A stretch of 64,000 bases of DNA, from the NCBI RefSeq assembly GCF_024752355.1, contig NZ_JANTHZ010000006.1:124001-188000 (forward strand), read 5' to 3'. The notes under the pieces were generated by a model. That model was not told the origin of the DNA, did no database searches, and saw only the letters and a program-made list of their open reading frames with translations. Position 1 is the first letter of the stretch, and the number at the start of each line of letters is the position of its first letter. Both the position numbers and the translations under genes were made by a program. Positions 34,682-42,745 of the stretch are shown piece by piece. The stretch comes from Ancylobacter mangrovi. GTDB lineage: Bacteria; Pseudomonadota; Alphaproteobacteria; Rhizobiales; Xanthobacteraceae.

Positions 34682-35704
34682 ATGATCCGCGCCGCAATCG
34701 TCGGCCTCGGCTGGTGGGGCAAGCACATGATCCGCCGCATGGCGGATTCGGACGGGCTGCGCATCGTGGTCGCGCTCGACACCTCGCCGGCCCAGGAGGC
34801 CTTCGCGGCCGAGCACGGCGTGCGCTTCACCACCGACTGGGACGAGGTGCTCGGCGATCCGGCGATCGACGCGGTCATCCTGTGCACGCCGCACTCGCTG
34901 CACACGGCGCAGGTCGAGCGGGTGGCGAAGGCCGGCAAGCACGTGTTCTGCGAGAAGCCGCTGGCGCTCTCGCGCGCCGACGCGGAGCATTCGGTCGCCG
35001 TCTGCCGTGCCGCGGGCGTGAAGCTCGGCATCGGCCACGAGCGGCGCTACGAGCCGGCGATGATGGAGATCAAGCGCCTGGTGCAGTCCGGCGCGCTCGG
35101 CACCATCTCCCATGTCGAGGCCAATTTCAGCCACGACAAGCTCGCCGCCGTCCCCAAGACCGACTGGCGCGCCTCGCCGGTGGACGCGCCCGCGGCCGGC
35201 ATGACGGCGATGGGCATCCACCTCACCGACGCCTTCCTCGACATCTTCGGCCCGATCCGCGAGGTCTATGCCATCACCGCCAGCCGAGCCTCCGAGCGCG
35301 CGAACGGCGATGTCGTCTCGGTGCACACCCGCTTCGCCTCGGGCGCGACCGGCTATCTCAACGCGATCCTGGTGACGCCGCTCTATATCGGCATCACCGT
35401 GTTCGGCACCGAGGCCTGGGTGGAGGCGCGCAACCACACGCACCCCGACACGCCCGGCCCGACCACGCTCACCATCCAGCACAAGGACGGGCGGCGCGAG
35501 GTCACGGAGTATGAGTGGACCGACACCGTACGGGCCAATCTCGAAGCCTTCGCGCGCGGCATCGAGACCGGTGCGCCCTACGTCTTCACCGACGAGCAGA
35601 AGGTGGACAATATCGCGGTGCTCGAAGCCATCTGCCGCTCCGTCGCGACCAACGCGCCCGTTCCCGTGACGGCGGCGCACCCGCCGCTGGCTGCGACCGC
35701 CTGA
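34682..35704 (+). CDS. Gfo/Idh/MocA-family oxidoreductase
   Basis: A 340-residue NAD(P)-dependent dehydrogenase: GLGWWGKHM Rossmann motif near residue 8, ILCTPHSLH, EKPLALS with the catalytic lysine, GHERRYEPAM and GMTAMGIHLTDAF active-site segments. ATG 34682 follows an AGGAGG ribosome-binding sequence; the longer frame begins with a hydrophilic unconserved stretch. It follows the monooxygenase gene by 53 nt and precedes a CMD-fold gene by 10 nt, so it probably acts on an oxidised intermediate of the same pathway. Confidence 0.9.
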   Translation: MIRAAIVGLGWWGKHMIRRMADSDGLRIVVALDTSPAQEAFAAEHGVRFTTDWDEVLGDPAIDAVILCTPHSLHTAQVERVAKAGKHVFCEKPLALSRADAEHSVAVCRAAGVKLGIGHERRYEPAMMEIKRLVQSGALGTISHVEANFSHDKLAAVPKTDWRASPVDAPAAGMTAMGIHLTDAFLDIFGPIREVYAITASRASERANGDVVSVHTRFASGATGYLNAILVTPLYIGITVFGTEAWVEARNHTHPDTPGPTTLTIQHKDGRREVTEYEWTDTVRANLEAFARGIETGAPYVFTDEQKVDNIAVLEAICRSVATNAPVPVTAAHPPLAATA

Positions 35705-35714
35705 GGACAACGCC

Positions 35715-36263
35715 ATGGACAGCACCACCGCCAGCCCGCCGCGCTATTTCGAGCTCGATCCCGCCACGCTCGATGCCGAGCAGCGCCGGATCTTCGAGGA
35801 CATCGGCCGCCCGCGCGCGGGCCAGGTGCCGGCCCCGTTCCACATCTATGTCGAAAGCCCGGAGCTCGCCGCCACCGCCCAGGCGGTCGGCGCGTTCTGC
35901 CGCTATCGGACCGGCCTGTCGCCGCGCCTCTCGGAGACCGCGATACTCACCACCGCCGCTTATTGGGGCGCGGCCTACGAGTTCGGCGTGCATGCGGGAG
36001 AGGCCCGCAAGGCCGGCGTGCCGGAGGCCGAGATCAAGGCGCTGGAGGCAGGACGGCGCCCGGATTTCGACGACCCGGACGCCGCGCTGGTGCACGACTT
36101 CGCCGCCGCCGTCTACCGCCACCGCGAGGTGCCGGACGAGCTGTTCGAGGCGGCAGTCGCCCGCTTCGGCCGGCGCACCGTCGTCGAGCTCACGGGACTG
36201 CTCGGCTACTATTCGATGCTCGCCATCGCCCTGCGGGTGTTTCGCGTGCCACCGCCGGCCTGA
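35715..36263 (+). CDS. Carboxymuconolactone-decarboxylase-family (AhpD-fold) protein
   Basis: A 182-residue CMD-domain protein. The helical core is at LSPRLSETAILTTAAYWGAAYEFGVHAGEARKAGV, with the Glu and His of the family active site (YEFGVH) but without the CxxC of AhpD-type peroxidase reductases. Members without cysteines are PcaC-like decarboxylases or of unknown function. It lies 10 nt after the Gfo/Idh/MocA gene and 58 nt before a LysR gene. A decarboxylase or isomerase step on a ring-cleavage product is plausible. Confidence 0.85.
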   Translation: MDSTTASPPRYFELDPATLDAEQRRIFEDIGRPRAGQVPAPFHIYVESPELAATAQAVGAFCRYRTGLSPRLSETAILTTAAYWGAAYEFGVHAGEARKAGVPEAEIKALEAGRRPDFDDPDAALVHDFAAAVYRHREVPDELFEAAVARFGRRTVVELTGLLGYYSMLAIALRVFRVPPPA

Positions 36264-36321
36264 CGAGCAGCCTTGCAACGGGGCGCAGAACCAGAACAGG
36301 CCCCTTACGGAGGAAGACGCC

Positions 36322-37266
36322 ATGGAACTGCGCAGCATCGAAGCCTTCGTGAGGGTCGCCGAGCTCGGCAGCATCACCCGGGCTTCCCGCGATCTCGGCA
36401 TCGTCCAGCCCGCGCTCAGCCGCCACATCCAGCGCATCGAGACCGAGCTCGGCACCTCGCTGCTGGTGCGGTTGCCGCGCGGCGTCCAGCTCACCATGGC
36501 CGGGCGCCGTTTCCTTCAGCACAGCCGGCACATCCTGCAGGAGGTCGCCCGCGCCACGCAGGACATGAACATCGCCGGCGACTGCCTCTCCGGCCGCGTG
36601 GTGGTCGGCATCTCGCCGACCCTCTCCTCCCTGCTCGCGCCCGGCCTCATCGAGCGCTGCACCACCGCCCATCCGGCGATCAGCCTCACCATCGTCGAGG
36701 AGTTCACCCGGCGGCTGCAGACCGACCTCGTCAACGGGCAGGTCGACATCGCCCTGCTCACCAACCCGCCACCGAACCGCGCCCTGCGCTTCACCGCCGT
36801 GGTCACCGAGCCGATCGTCGTGGTCATGCCGCGCCAGTCGCGCGGCGTGTCTCCTGTCGTCACCTTCGACGAGCTCGCCGCGACGCCGATGCTCGTCACC
36901 CGCGGCATACGCGGCCTCGTCGACGAGCAGCTCGCCTCGCACGGCGTGTGCCTCGAGATCGACTGCGAGGTCGACGCGGTGGAAGCGATCCGCCGCATGC
37001 TGCTGCGCGGGCGCGGCGTGACCATCATGCCCATCTCGGCCTTCCGCAAGGAGATCGACGAGGGCCAGCTCACCGGCGTCGCCATCGGCGGCGTCAATCT
37101 CAGCCGCACCATCATGCTCTCCCATGTGGGGGACAAGGTGAGCGCCGCGGTGCAGGCGGTGATGGGGCTGCTGCGCGCGGAAATCGACGCGCACGCCCAG
37201 CGCGGGCTGTTCAGCGCGCTGCCGGACATCTCCCCCCAGCCGCGCACGCTTGCCGGAGCGGCCTGA
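36322..37266 (+). CDS. LysR-family transcriptional regulator (Nac/CynR-like)
   Basis: A 314-residue LysR regulator whose first residues ELRSIEAFVRVAELGSITRASRDLGIVQPALSRHIQRIETELG form the helix-turn-helix, with the substrate-sensing domain after about residue 90. ATG 36322 has GGAGG 11 nt upstream. It is encoded in line with, not divergent from, the monooxygenase genes, so it may control that operon or the converging TctCBA operon. It is followed by a strong terminator. Confidence 0.92.
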   Translation: MELRSIEAFVRVAELGSITRASRDLGIVQPALSRHIQRIETELGTSLLVRLPRGVQLTMAGRRFLQHSRHILQEVARATQDMNIAGDCLSGRVVVGISPTLSSLLAPGLIERCTTAHPAISLTIVEEFTRRLQTDLVNGQVDIALLTNPPPNRALRFTAVVTEPIVVVMPRQSRGVSPVVTFDELAATPMLVTRGIRGLVDEQLASHGVCLEIDCEVDAVEAIRRMLLRGRGVTIMPISAFRKEIDEGQLTGVAIGGVNLSRTIMLSHVGDKVSAAVQAVMGLLRAEIDAHAQRGLFSALPDISPQPRTLAGAA

Positions 37267-37290
37267 GACCGCGCGCCGCTCAACGGCAGA

Positions 37291-37320
37291 ACGGCCGCGC
37301 TTCCGGGCGCGGCCGTTTTT
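37291..37320 (+). terminator. Rho-independent terminator after the lysR gene
   Basis: A perfect 10-bp stem (ACGGCCGCGC with GCGCGGCCGT, 6-nt loop) ends in a run of T residues, 25 nt after the lysR stop. An A-rich left flank is short, so it mainly serves the plus strand; it separates this operon from the convergent TctA gene. Confidence 0.88.
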
Positions 37321-37342
37321 CTTTGCGGCGGTGGACGGAGCG

Positions 37343-38851
37343 TCAGTCCGCGCCTTCCTCGAAGGCCCGCTCGCGCGTGACCCGGATCATCGGCGCGACG
37401 AGGACGAGCAGCAGCAGCACCGTCATGACGAGGAAGGACAGGCTGATCGGCCGCTGGAGGAACACCATCGGGTCGCCATGCGAGATCAGCAGCGCCCGGC
37501 GCAGCGTCTCCTCGATCATCGGGCCGAGGATGAAGCCGAGCAGCAGCGGCGCCGGCTCGCAATGCAGGCGCTTCATGATGTAGCCGAACGCCCCGAACAC
37601 CGCCGCCATCACCACGTCCAGCGCGTTGTTGTTGATGCTGTAGACGCCGATGCAGCAGAACAGCATGATCGCGGGATAGAGCATGCGGTAGGGCACCGAG
37701 AGCAGCTTCACCCAGATGCCGACCAGCGGCAGGTTGAGCACCACCAGCATCAGATTGCCGAGCCACATCGAGGCGATCAGGCCCCAGAACAGGTCGGGCC
37801 GCTGGTTCATGAGCTGCGGCCCGGGCGAGAGGCCCTGCATCATCAGCGCGCCGATCATCAGCGCCATCACCGCGCTCGAGGGCAGGCCGAGCGTGAGCAT
37901 GGGGATGAAGGCGGTCTGGGCGGCGGCGTTGTTGGCGGCCTCCGGCCCCGCCACCCCTTCGATGGCGCCGCGCCCGAACTCGGCCGGCCGCTTCGACAGC
38001 TTCTTCTCCAGCGCGTAGGTCGAGAACGAGGCGAGCACCGGCCCGCCTCCCGGCAGCAGGCCGAGGCAGCCGCCGAGCGCCGTGCCGCGCAGCGCCGGCT
38101 TGATGAAGCGGCGCATGTCGGCCCAGCGCGGCCACAGCCCGGTCACCTCCTTCACGAAGGTGCGGGCCGAATCCTTCTGCTCCAGGTTGGAGATGGTCTC
38201 GCCGATGCCGAACATGCCCATGGCGACGACGGCGAAATCGATGCCGTCGCCGAACGAGGGAATGCCGAAGGTGAAGCGCTCCAGGCTGGTATTGGCGTCG
38301 ATGCCGATGGTGCCGAGCAGCACGCCGACCAGGATCATCCCGACCGCCTTCACCACCGAGCCATGGGCGAGGATCACCGCCGCCACCAGGCCGAACAGCA
38401 TCAGCGAGAAATAGTCCGCCGGCCCGAAGTCCAGCGCCACCTCCGCCAGCGCCGGCGCCGCCACGGCGATCACCACCGTCGCCAGCGTGCCGGCGATGAA
38501 GGAGCACAGCGCGGCGGTGGCGAGCGCCAGTCCCGCCTGGCCCTTGCGAGCCATCTGGTAGCCGTCGATAGCGGTGACGACCGAGGAGCTCTCGCCCGGC
38601 AGGTTGACGAGGATCGCCGTGGTCGAGCCGCCATACTGGGCGCCGTAATAGATGCCGGCCAGCATGATCAGCGCCGCCGGCGCCGGTAGCGTAAAGGTCA
38701 CCGGCAGCAGGATGGAGATGGTCGCCACCGGACCGAGCCCCGGCAGCACGCCGATGATGGTCCCGAGCAGCACGCCGAGAAAGCCGTAGACGAGGTTCCA
38801 GGGCGTCAGCGCGACGCTGAAGCCCAGTCCGATGTCGTGGAACAGTTCCAT
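37343..38851 (-). CDS. Tripartite tricarboxylate transporter large permease (TctA)
   Basis: A 502-residue membrane protein with about 11-12 helices. It shows GVLPGLGPVATISILLPVTF, IYYGAQYGGSTTAILVNLPGESSS and the second-half GLLPGGGPVLASFSTYALEK and TLGLPSSAVMALMIGAL signatures. It is the last gene of the minus-strand operon Gfo/Idh/MocA-TctC-TctB-TctA (41634-37343). It keeps GESSS after NLP where the 29340 copy has GEAAS, one of many differences that suggest a different ligand. Confidence 0.95.
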   Translation of the reverse strand: MELFHDIGLGFSVALTPWNLVYGFLGVLLGTIIGVLPGLGPVATISILLPVTFTLPAPAALIMLAGIYYGAQYGGSTTAILVNLPGESSSVVTAIDGYQMARKGQAGLALATAALCSFIAGTLATVVIAVAAPALAEVALDFGPADYFSLMLFGLVAAVILAHGSVVKAVGMILVGVLLGTIGIDANTSLERFTFGIPSFGDGIDFAVVAMGMFGIGETISNLEQKDSARTFVKEVTGLWPRWADMRRFIKPALRGTALGGCLGLLPGGGPVLASFSTYALEKKLSKRPAEFGRGAIEGVAGPEAANNAAAQTAFIPMLTLGLPSSAVMALMIGALMMQGLSPGPQLMNQRPDLFWGLIASMWLGNLMLVVLNLPLVGIWVKLLSVPYRMLYPAIMLFCCIGVYSINNNALDVVMAAVFGAFGYIMKRLHCEPAPLLLGFILGPMIEETLRRALLISHGDPMVFLQRPISLSFLVMTVLLLLVLVAPMIRVTRERAFEEGAD

Positions 38852-38860
38852 GCCGAACCC

Positions 38861-39307
38861 TCACCACAGATGCGTGGCGGGCAGGTGCAGGCCCAGCCCG
38901 TAGACGAACAGAAGCAGGCAGAAGACCGTCAGCCCGACCGCGAGCAGCGCGGTCTCCAGCGGCGCGTAGTGGCGTCCGGCGACGCGCGCCCCGACCACGA
39001 CGAGCACGCCCGCCACCAGGAAGCCCCAGCTTTCGATCAGCAGCCCGAATAGCAGGATGCTCACCACCAGCATGAGCAGCGGGCGGAAGTCGACATGCCC
39101 GACCTCCGCCGTCTCGACGAGGAAGGAGCGGATGATGAGGATGCCCCCAAGCAGCACGAGGCCCGAGCTGATCATCAGCGGGAAATAGCCCGCACCCATG
39201 CGCGAGGCCGTGCCGATCGGGTAGCTGGAGCCGATGATGATGGCGACCGCGCCGAGGCCGCAGAACAGCAGCCCGGTGAGGAAATCCGATGAAACCTTGA
39301 TGTCCAT
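38861..39307 (-). CDS. Tripartite tricarboxylate transporter small permease (TctB)
   Basis: A 148-residue membrane protein with four hydrophobic helices and the TctB opening DFLTGLLFCGLGAVAIIIG followed by GTASRMGAGYFPLMIS, a segment typical of the family. It ends 9 nt before the TctA start and begins 107 nt after the TctC stop. Confidence 0.92.
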   Translation of the reverse strand: MDIKVSSDFLTGLLFCGLGAVAIIIGSSYPIGTASRMGAGYFPLMISSGLVLLGGILIIRSFLVETAEVGHVDFRPLLMLVVSILLFGLLIESWGFLVAGVLVVVGARVAGRHYAPLETALLAVGLTVFCLLLFVYGLGLHLPATHLW

Positions 39308-39414
39308 ATGCGCCCCCTCGGGTCTGGACCTCTTCCCGCCGGCCGGCGCCGGTTAGCGCTGCCGGGCGGGCGATGGACGGGCTGGCGGCGGGCCGGCCCG
39401 TTGTCTAGGGAGCG

Positions 39415-40419
39415 TCAGTCGGCCTTGGCGCCGATCTCCTGGATGACCCCGCTCCACTTGGCGGCGTCGGCCTGGATGTAGGCCTTGAAGTCGGCCGGGC
39501 TCGGGCTCGACACGGCGATGACGCCGGATTCGGCCATCCGCTTCTTGATGGTCTCGTCCTTCATCGCCTCGACCACCGCCGCGTGCAGCTTGTCGATGAT
39601 CGGCTGCGGCGTACCGGCCGGCGCCAGCAGGCCCTGCCAGGAGGAGGAGACGCTCTTGGGGTAGCCCTGCTCGGCCATGGTGGCCACGTCGGGAAGCTGC
39701 TCCACGCGCTCGCGGGTGGTGACGCCGAGCGCCTTCAGCCGCCCGCCCTTCACATGGTTGATGCCCGAGGAGATGGTGACGAACATCAGGCTGACATGGC
39801 CGCCCATGACGTCGGCCGTCGCCGGGCCGGCGCCGCCCTTGTAGGGCACGTGCACCATGTCGAGCCCGGCCTCGCGGCGGAACGCCTCCATCTCCAGCCG
39901 GTTCACCGAGCCGGTGCCCGGCGAGGCGAAGTTCACCTCGCCCGGCCGCGCCTTCACATACTCGACCAGTTCCTTGACGTTGTTGGGCGGAAAGGCCGGA
40001 TTGGCGATCAGCAGGCCGGGCGTGTCGGCGACGATCGATATCGGGATGAAGTCCTCCAGCGGCTTCACCCGCAGGCTGGAGAACAGGTACGGATTGATCG
40101 ACACCGTGCCGACATTGCCGAGGAACAGCGTATAGCCGTCCGGCTTGGCGCGGGCGGCGATGTCCATGCCGACATTGCCGGCGGCGCCGTCGCGGTTCTC
40201 GACCACGATCTGCTGGCCGAGGATCTCCGACAGGCGCGGCTGCAGCAGCCGGGCCGCGAAGTCGGACGCCCCGCCCGGCGCGAACGGCACGATGACCGTG
40301 ATCGGCTGGTTCGGGTAGTCGGACTGCGCGCTCGCGGGCGAGGCCATGGCGAGGCCGGCGGCGGCGCCCAGAAGAACGGCGAGGCCGGCACGACGGGTGA
40401 CAGGCGTAGACGCTTTCAT
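39415..40419 (-). CDS. Tripartite tricarboxylate transporter substrate-binding protein (TctC/Bug)
   Basis: A 334-residue binding protein. The signal peptide contains TRRAGLAVLLGAAAGLAM (Tat-like twin Arg) with cleavage near ASAQS, about residue 32. The mature part has the canonical YPNQPITVIVPFAPGGASDFAARLL and VVENRDGAAGNVGMDIAARAKPDGYTL Bug motifs. It is the most typical of the three TctC proteins here. The upstream neighbour is a Gfo/Idh/MocA gene 78 nt away in the same operon. Confidence 0.95.
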   Translation of the reverse strand: MKASTPVTRRAGLAVLLGAAAGLAMASPASAQSDYPNQPITVIVPFAPGGASDFAARLLQPRLSEILGQQIVVENRDGAAGNVGMDIAARAKPDGYTLFLGNVGTVSINPYLFSSLRVKPLEDFIPISIVADTPGLLIANPAFPPNNVKELVEYVKARPGEVNFASPGTGSVNRLEMEAFRREAGLDMVHVPYKGGAGPATADVMGGHVSLMFVTISSGINHVKGGRLKALGVTTRERVEQLPDVATMAEQGYPKSVSSSWQGLLAPAGTPQPIIDKLHAAVVEAMKDETIKKRMAESGVIAVSSPSPADFKAYIQADAAKWSGVIQEIGAKAD

Positions 40420-40497
40420 CGTTCCCTCCCAGGGTTGCGGCGCCGGTTTTTGTTGTGAATGGCCCCGCTTCGACTTGCTGTGACGATTGCGGATGCG

Positions 40498-41634
40498 TCA
40501 GGCCATGGCGGCCTCGCGCATGAGTTCGCGTTCCCCCTCGACTTCCAGCGGCAGCTTCACCGCCCGCCGAAGCTTGGCGGAGAGGTCGAGCGCCTTGGTG
40601 AGCATCAGCCGGTTGTGCGCCTCCGCCGCCGTGGCGTGCTGGGTGGGCAGGTCGAGCGCGATGCGGTTGAGCCAGGATTCGGTCTCGGTGCGCATGGGCC
40701 CGCGCAGTTCGCCGAGGGCCATGTCGCCGGGCGGATAGCTGCCCATGAAGTCGACGAGGCGACTGCGGTCCGGCAGGTAGCCCTCCTCCTGCGGCGCCGA
40801 CACGGCGAGCACGATGTCGCGATGCGTGTCGTCGATGGTCAGCACCCCGCTGGTGCCGACGATGCCGACCTCGAGGCTGTAGACCGCGCCGGGCCAGGTC
40901 ACCGGCAGCGCCCAGGAGATGTTGAGGTGATAGAGGGAGCCGTCCTCCATCATGATCATGCCGGCGGTGCCGTCGATGCCGCGCCAGTCCGGGCCCAGCA
41001 CCTTGTCGACCGAGCGCGCATAGACCTCCACCGGCCGCTTGGCCTCGAGGTACCACATGACGATGTCGAGCGCGTGCGTGCCCGAGATCACCATCGGCGA
41101 GATCGTCTCGGGCGCGTTGGAGCGCCGGTAATTGTCGATCGCGACCAGCCGGTTCATGAAGGCGCGCGAGGTGACCATGGTGACGTCGCCCAGCGCCCCG
41201 GTGCGCACCTTCTCCTTCGCCGCCAGCCAGCGGCGGCGGAAGCGCTGGGTATAGCCGACCACCGCGTCGACACCCGCGGCCTCGATCTCGCGCAGCACGC
41301 GGGCGGAGTCGTCGAGATGGGTGGCAAGCGGCTTCTCGATCAGCATCGGCAGCCCGCGTTCGAGCGCCGCCATCACCGGGTCGACATGCAGGTGCTCGTC
41401 GGTGGCGACGATGACCGCCGTCACTTCCGGGCGCTTCAGCAGTTCGGCATGGCTCGTGGTGACGAAATCGGCGCCGATCTCCGCCCCGACGCGCCGGCCC
41501 TTCTCGGGATCGATCTCGGCGAGCCCGATCCATTCGACTGCGGGATGGCGGGCAGCGACGGCGCCGCGAAAGAGGCCCACGCGGCCGGCGCCAACAATGG
41601 CAAGACCAATACCCTTGGGCGACAGGCGCGGCAT
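40498..41634 (-). CDS. Gfo/Idh/MocA-family oxidoreductase
   Basis: A 378-residue dehydrogenase. GLAIVGAGRVGLFRG gives the Rossmann motif near residue 11, VIVATDEHLHVDPV the second half, EKPLATH the catalytic lysine, and GYTQRFRRRW and SGTHALDIVMW the active-site residues. It is the first gene of the operon that includes the second TctCBA set, with the 517-bp control region upstream. It probably starts the metabolism of, or is induced by, the acid imported by that transporter. Confidence 0.9.
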   Translation of the reverse strand: MPRLSPKGIGLAIVGAGRVGLFRGAVAARHPAVEWIGLAEIDPEKGRRVGAEIGADFVTTSHAELLKRPEVTAVIVATDEHLHVDPVMAALERGLPMLIEKPLATHLDDSARVLREIEAAGVDAVVGYTQRFRRRWLAAKEKVRTGALGDVTMVTSRAFMNRLVAIDNYRRSNAPETISPMVISGTHALDIVMWYLEAKRPVEVYARSVDKVLGPDWRGIDGTAGMIMMEDGSLYHLNISWALPVTWPGAVYSLEVGIVGTSGVLTIDDTHRDIVLAVSAPQEEGYLPDRSRLVDFMGSYPPGDMALGELRGPMRTETESWLNRIALDLPTQHATAAEAHNRLMLTKALDLSAKLRRAVKLPLEVEGERELMREAAMA

Positions 41635-41880
41635 CTACGGAACTCCCTGGTCGTCCCGCGCGAACCGGCCGCCTCGACATGGCGGCTTCTTGGATCCGGC
41701 GGCGCGGATTGCGGCGTTATTTGCCGGCAAGCGGACCATGGGGAGCCATGACGTTCAAATACTCTTTCGCCATTGGCTCATACTGACCGGGCATGGCTCG
41801 CCGATCCGCGCAAAGCCGCCCGGGAGCGCCATCGGAGGCCGGATTCGGACTCCCCGGCCCTGCTGCGATGCACACCTAAT

Positions 41881-41890
41881 TGTCTGGACA
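41881..41890. promoter_or_regulatory. TGTCCGGACA-like palindrome (site B)
   Basis: TGTCTGGACA, one base off the symmetric TGTCCGGACA, in an AT-rich context (preceded by AAT and followed by TTTAA). It lies about 250 bp upstream of the Gfo/Idh/MocA start and about 100 bp upstream of the cupin promoter. Confidence 0.4.
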
Positions 41891-41992
41891 TTTAAGGCGA
41901 AACGCGCCGGCGACGACGACGGGCGTGGGCCGTGCCTCTCGCCTCTGTGTCGGCATGCGGTGTCGCGCGCGCGCGATTTCCCAGCGAATTAA

Positions 41993-42021
41993 TTGACTCG
42001 AATGAAATGTTCGAACATTCT
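41993..42021 (+). promoter_or_regulatory. Promoter of the cupin-TctCBA operon with ATGTTCGAACAT operator
   Basis: TTGACT (41993-41998), 17-nt spacer, CATTCT (42016-42021). The perfect 14-bp palindrome AATGTTCGAACATT lies at 42006-42019. Spacing from -35 to operator is 8 nt to ATGTTCGAACAT, identical to the promoter at 24858, and the two -10 elements differ by one base. Confidence 0.6.
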
Positions 42022-42036
42022 CCATCTGTCGTTATC

Positions 42037-42090
42037 ATCCGGACTTGATCTGCCGCCCCCGCAGGAGCGCTGCCCACCCAAGTCCGGACA
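42037..42090. promoter_or_regulatory. Inverted pair of TCCGGA sites (sites C and D)
   Basis: ATCCGGACTT (42037-42046) and AGTCCGGACA (42081-42090) face each other as inverted copies in the leader of the cupin operon, 35-44 bp apart. Such pairing downstream of the start fits repression by looping or a roadblock; the proposed binder is the HutC-type regulator at 45917. Confidence 0.4.
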
Positions 42091-42151
42091 TTTATTCCGA
42101 AGCGGCCCGGACGAGGCCGTCGGACCAGCAGTCAAAGAGAGGATCACGCCC

Positions 42152-42616
42152 ATGCTCGCAGACGCCACCACCGAGCGGAAGACGAAGAACGAAGGGGCGA
42201 TCAAGGCGGGAGACGGCGCCTATGTCTTCGACCTGCCGAACCTCGCCAAGATGGCCGCCGGCGCGCATTACAGCTCCGCCTTCGGGTCGGTCGTCGAGGG
42301 CGAGCGCACGCAGGTCGGCCTGATGCGCAAGGCCAAGGGCACCGGCGCCCGTCCGCACTCGCATCCCAACGAGCAGTGGAACTACGTCGTGCAGGGCCGG
42401 CTGCGCGTGCACATCGAGGGTGAGGAGGAAAAGATCGCCGGCCCCGGCACGCTGATCTTCTTCCCCGCCAACAAGGTCCACGCCACCGTCGCCCTGCCCG
42501 AGGAGGACGTCTACTTCTTCGTGGTCAAGGACCTGTCCTTCGGCATCGCCGGCATCGCCGCCGACGGCCAGGAGACGGGCGCGTTCTACGAGAAGGGCTT
42601 CGAGCCGAAGAGCTGA
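42152..42616 (+). CDS. Cupin-domain protein
   Basis: A 154-residue small beta-barrel. The first cupin motif is seen as GARPHSHPNEQWNYVVQGRLRV (two His, one Glu) and the second as PGTLIFFPANKVHATVAL (His), giving a metal site. A 30-residue lead precedes the barrel. ATG 42152 is chosen because the upstream frame runs through the promoter and operator sites. It heads the operon cupin-TctC-TctB-TctA, so it may be an isomerase, dioxygenase or sensor for the imported acid. The reaction cannot be read. Confidence 0.88.
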   Translation: MLADATTERKTKNEGAIKAGDGAYVFDLPNLAKMAAGAHYSSAFGSVVEGERTQVGLMRKAKGTGARPHSHPNEQWNYVVQGRLRVHIEGEEEKIAGPGTLIFFPANKVHATVALPEEDVYFFVVKDLSFGIAGIAADGQETGAFYEKGFEPKS

Positions 42617-42745
42617 GCGACCATGCGTGCGCGGGGCTGCGCCAATAGCCCCGCTCACGCCGACTGCCCGCGCCATGAGGGCGCATGTCGAGCCGGCGGA
42701 CCCACCAGAACAACCAGGCCGCCGGAGAACGCTGGAGGAAACGCG

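Larger units (their letters stand above)
41635..42151. promoter_or_regulatory. 517-bp divergent control region between two TctCBA operons
   Basis: This region lies between the minus-strand Gfo/Idh/MocA-TctCBA operon and the plus-strand cupin-TctCBA operon. It has no convincing gene. It holds TGTCTGGACA (41881-41890), the cupin promoter with ATGTTCGAACAT (41993-42021), and an inverted pair ATCCGGACTT (42037-42046) and AGTCCGGACA (42081-42090). A ribosome-binding AGAGAGGA precedes the cupin start. The promoter on the minus-strand side was not pinned down. Confidence 0.65.

Noticed and set aside
35715-36263. AhpD alkylhydroperoxidase
   Set aside because: The CxxC redox motif is absent, so peroxidase-type chemistry is unlikely.
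36516-38867. Long minus-strand frame of 783 codons overlapping TctA and lysR
   Set aside because: Only compositionally biased sequence; the TctA frame at 37343-38851 has all family signatures and good starts.
39353-41680. Long minus-strand frame of 775 codons over TctC and Gfo/Idh/MocA genes
   Set aside because: Same-strand frameshifted reading of two real genes, without any recognisable domain.
42037-42090. Riboswitch or attenuator in the cupin leader
   Set aside because: The inverted pair of TCCGGA sites is better explained as protein-binding palindromes, and no conserved riboswitch core or terminator hairpin with T-run was seen.
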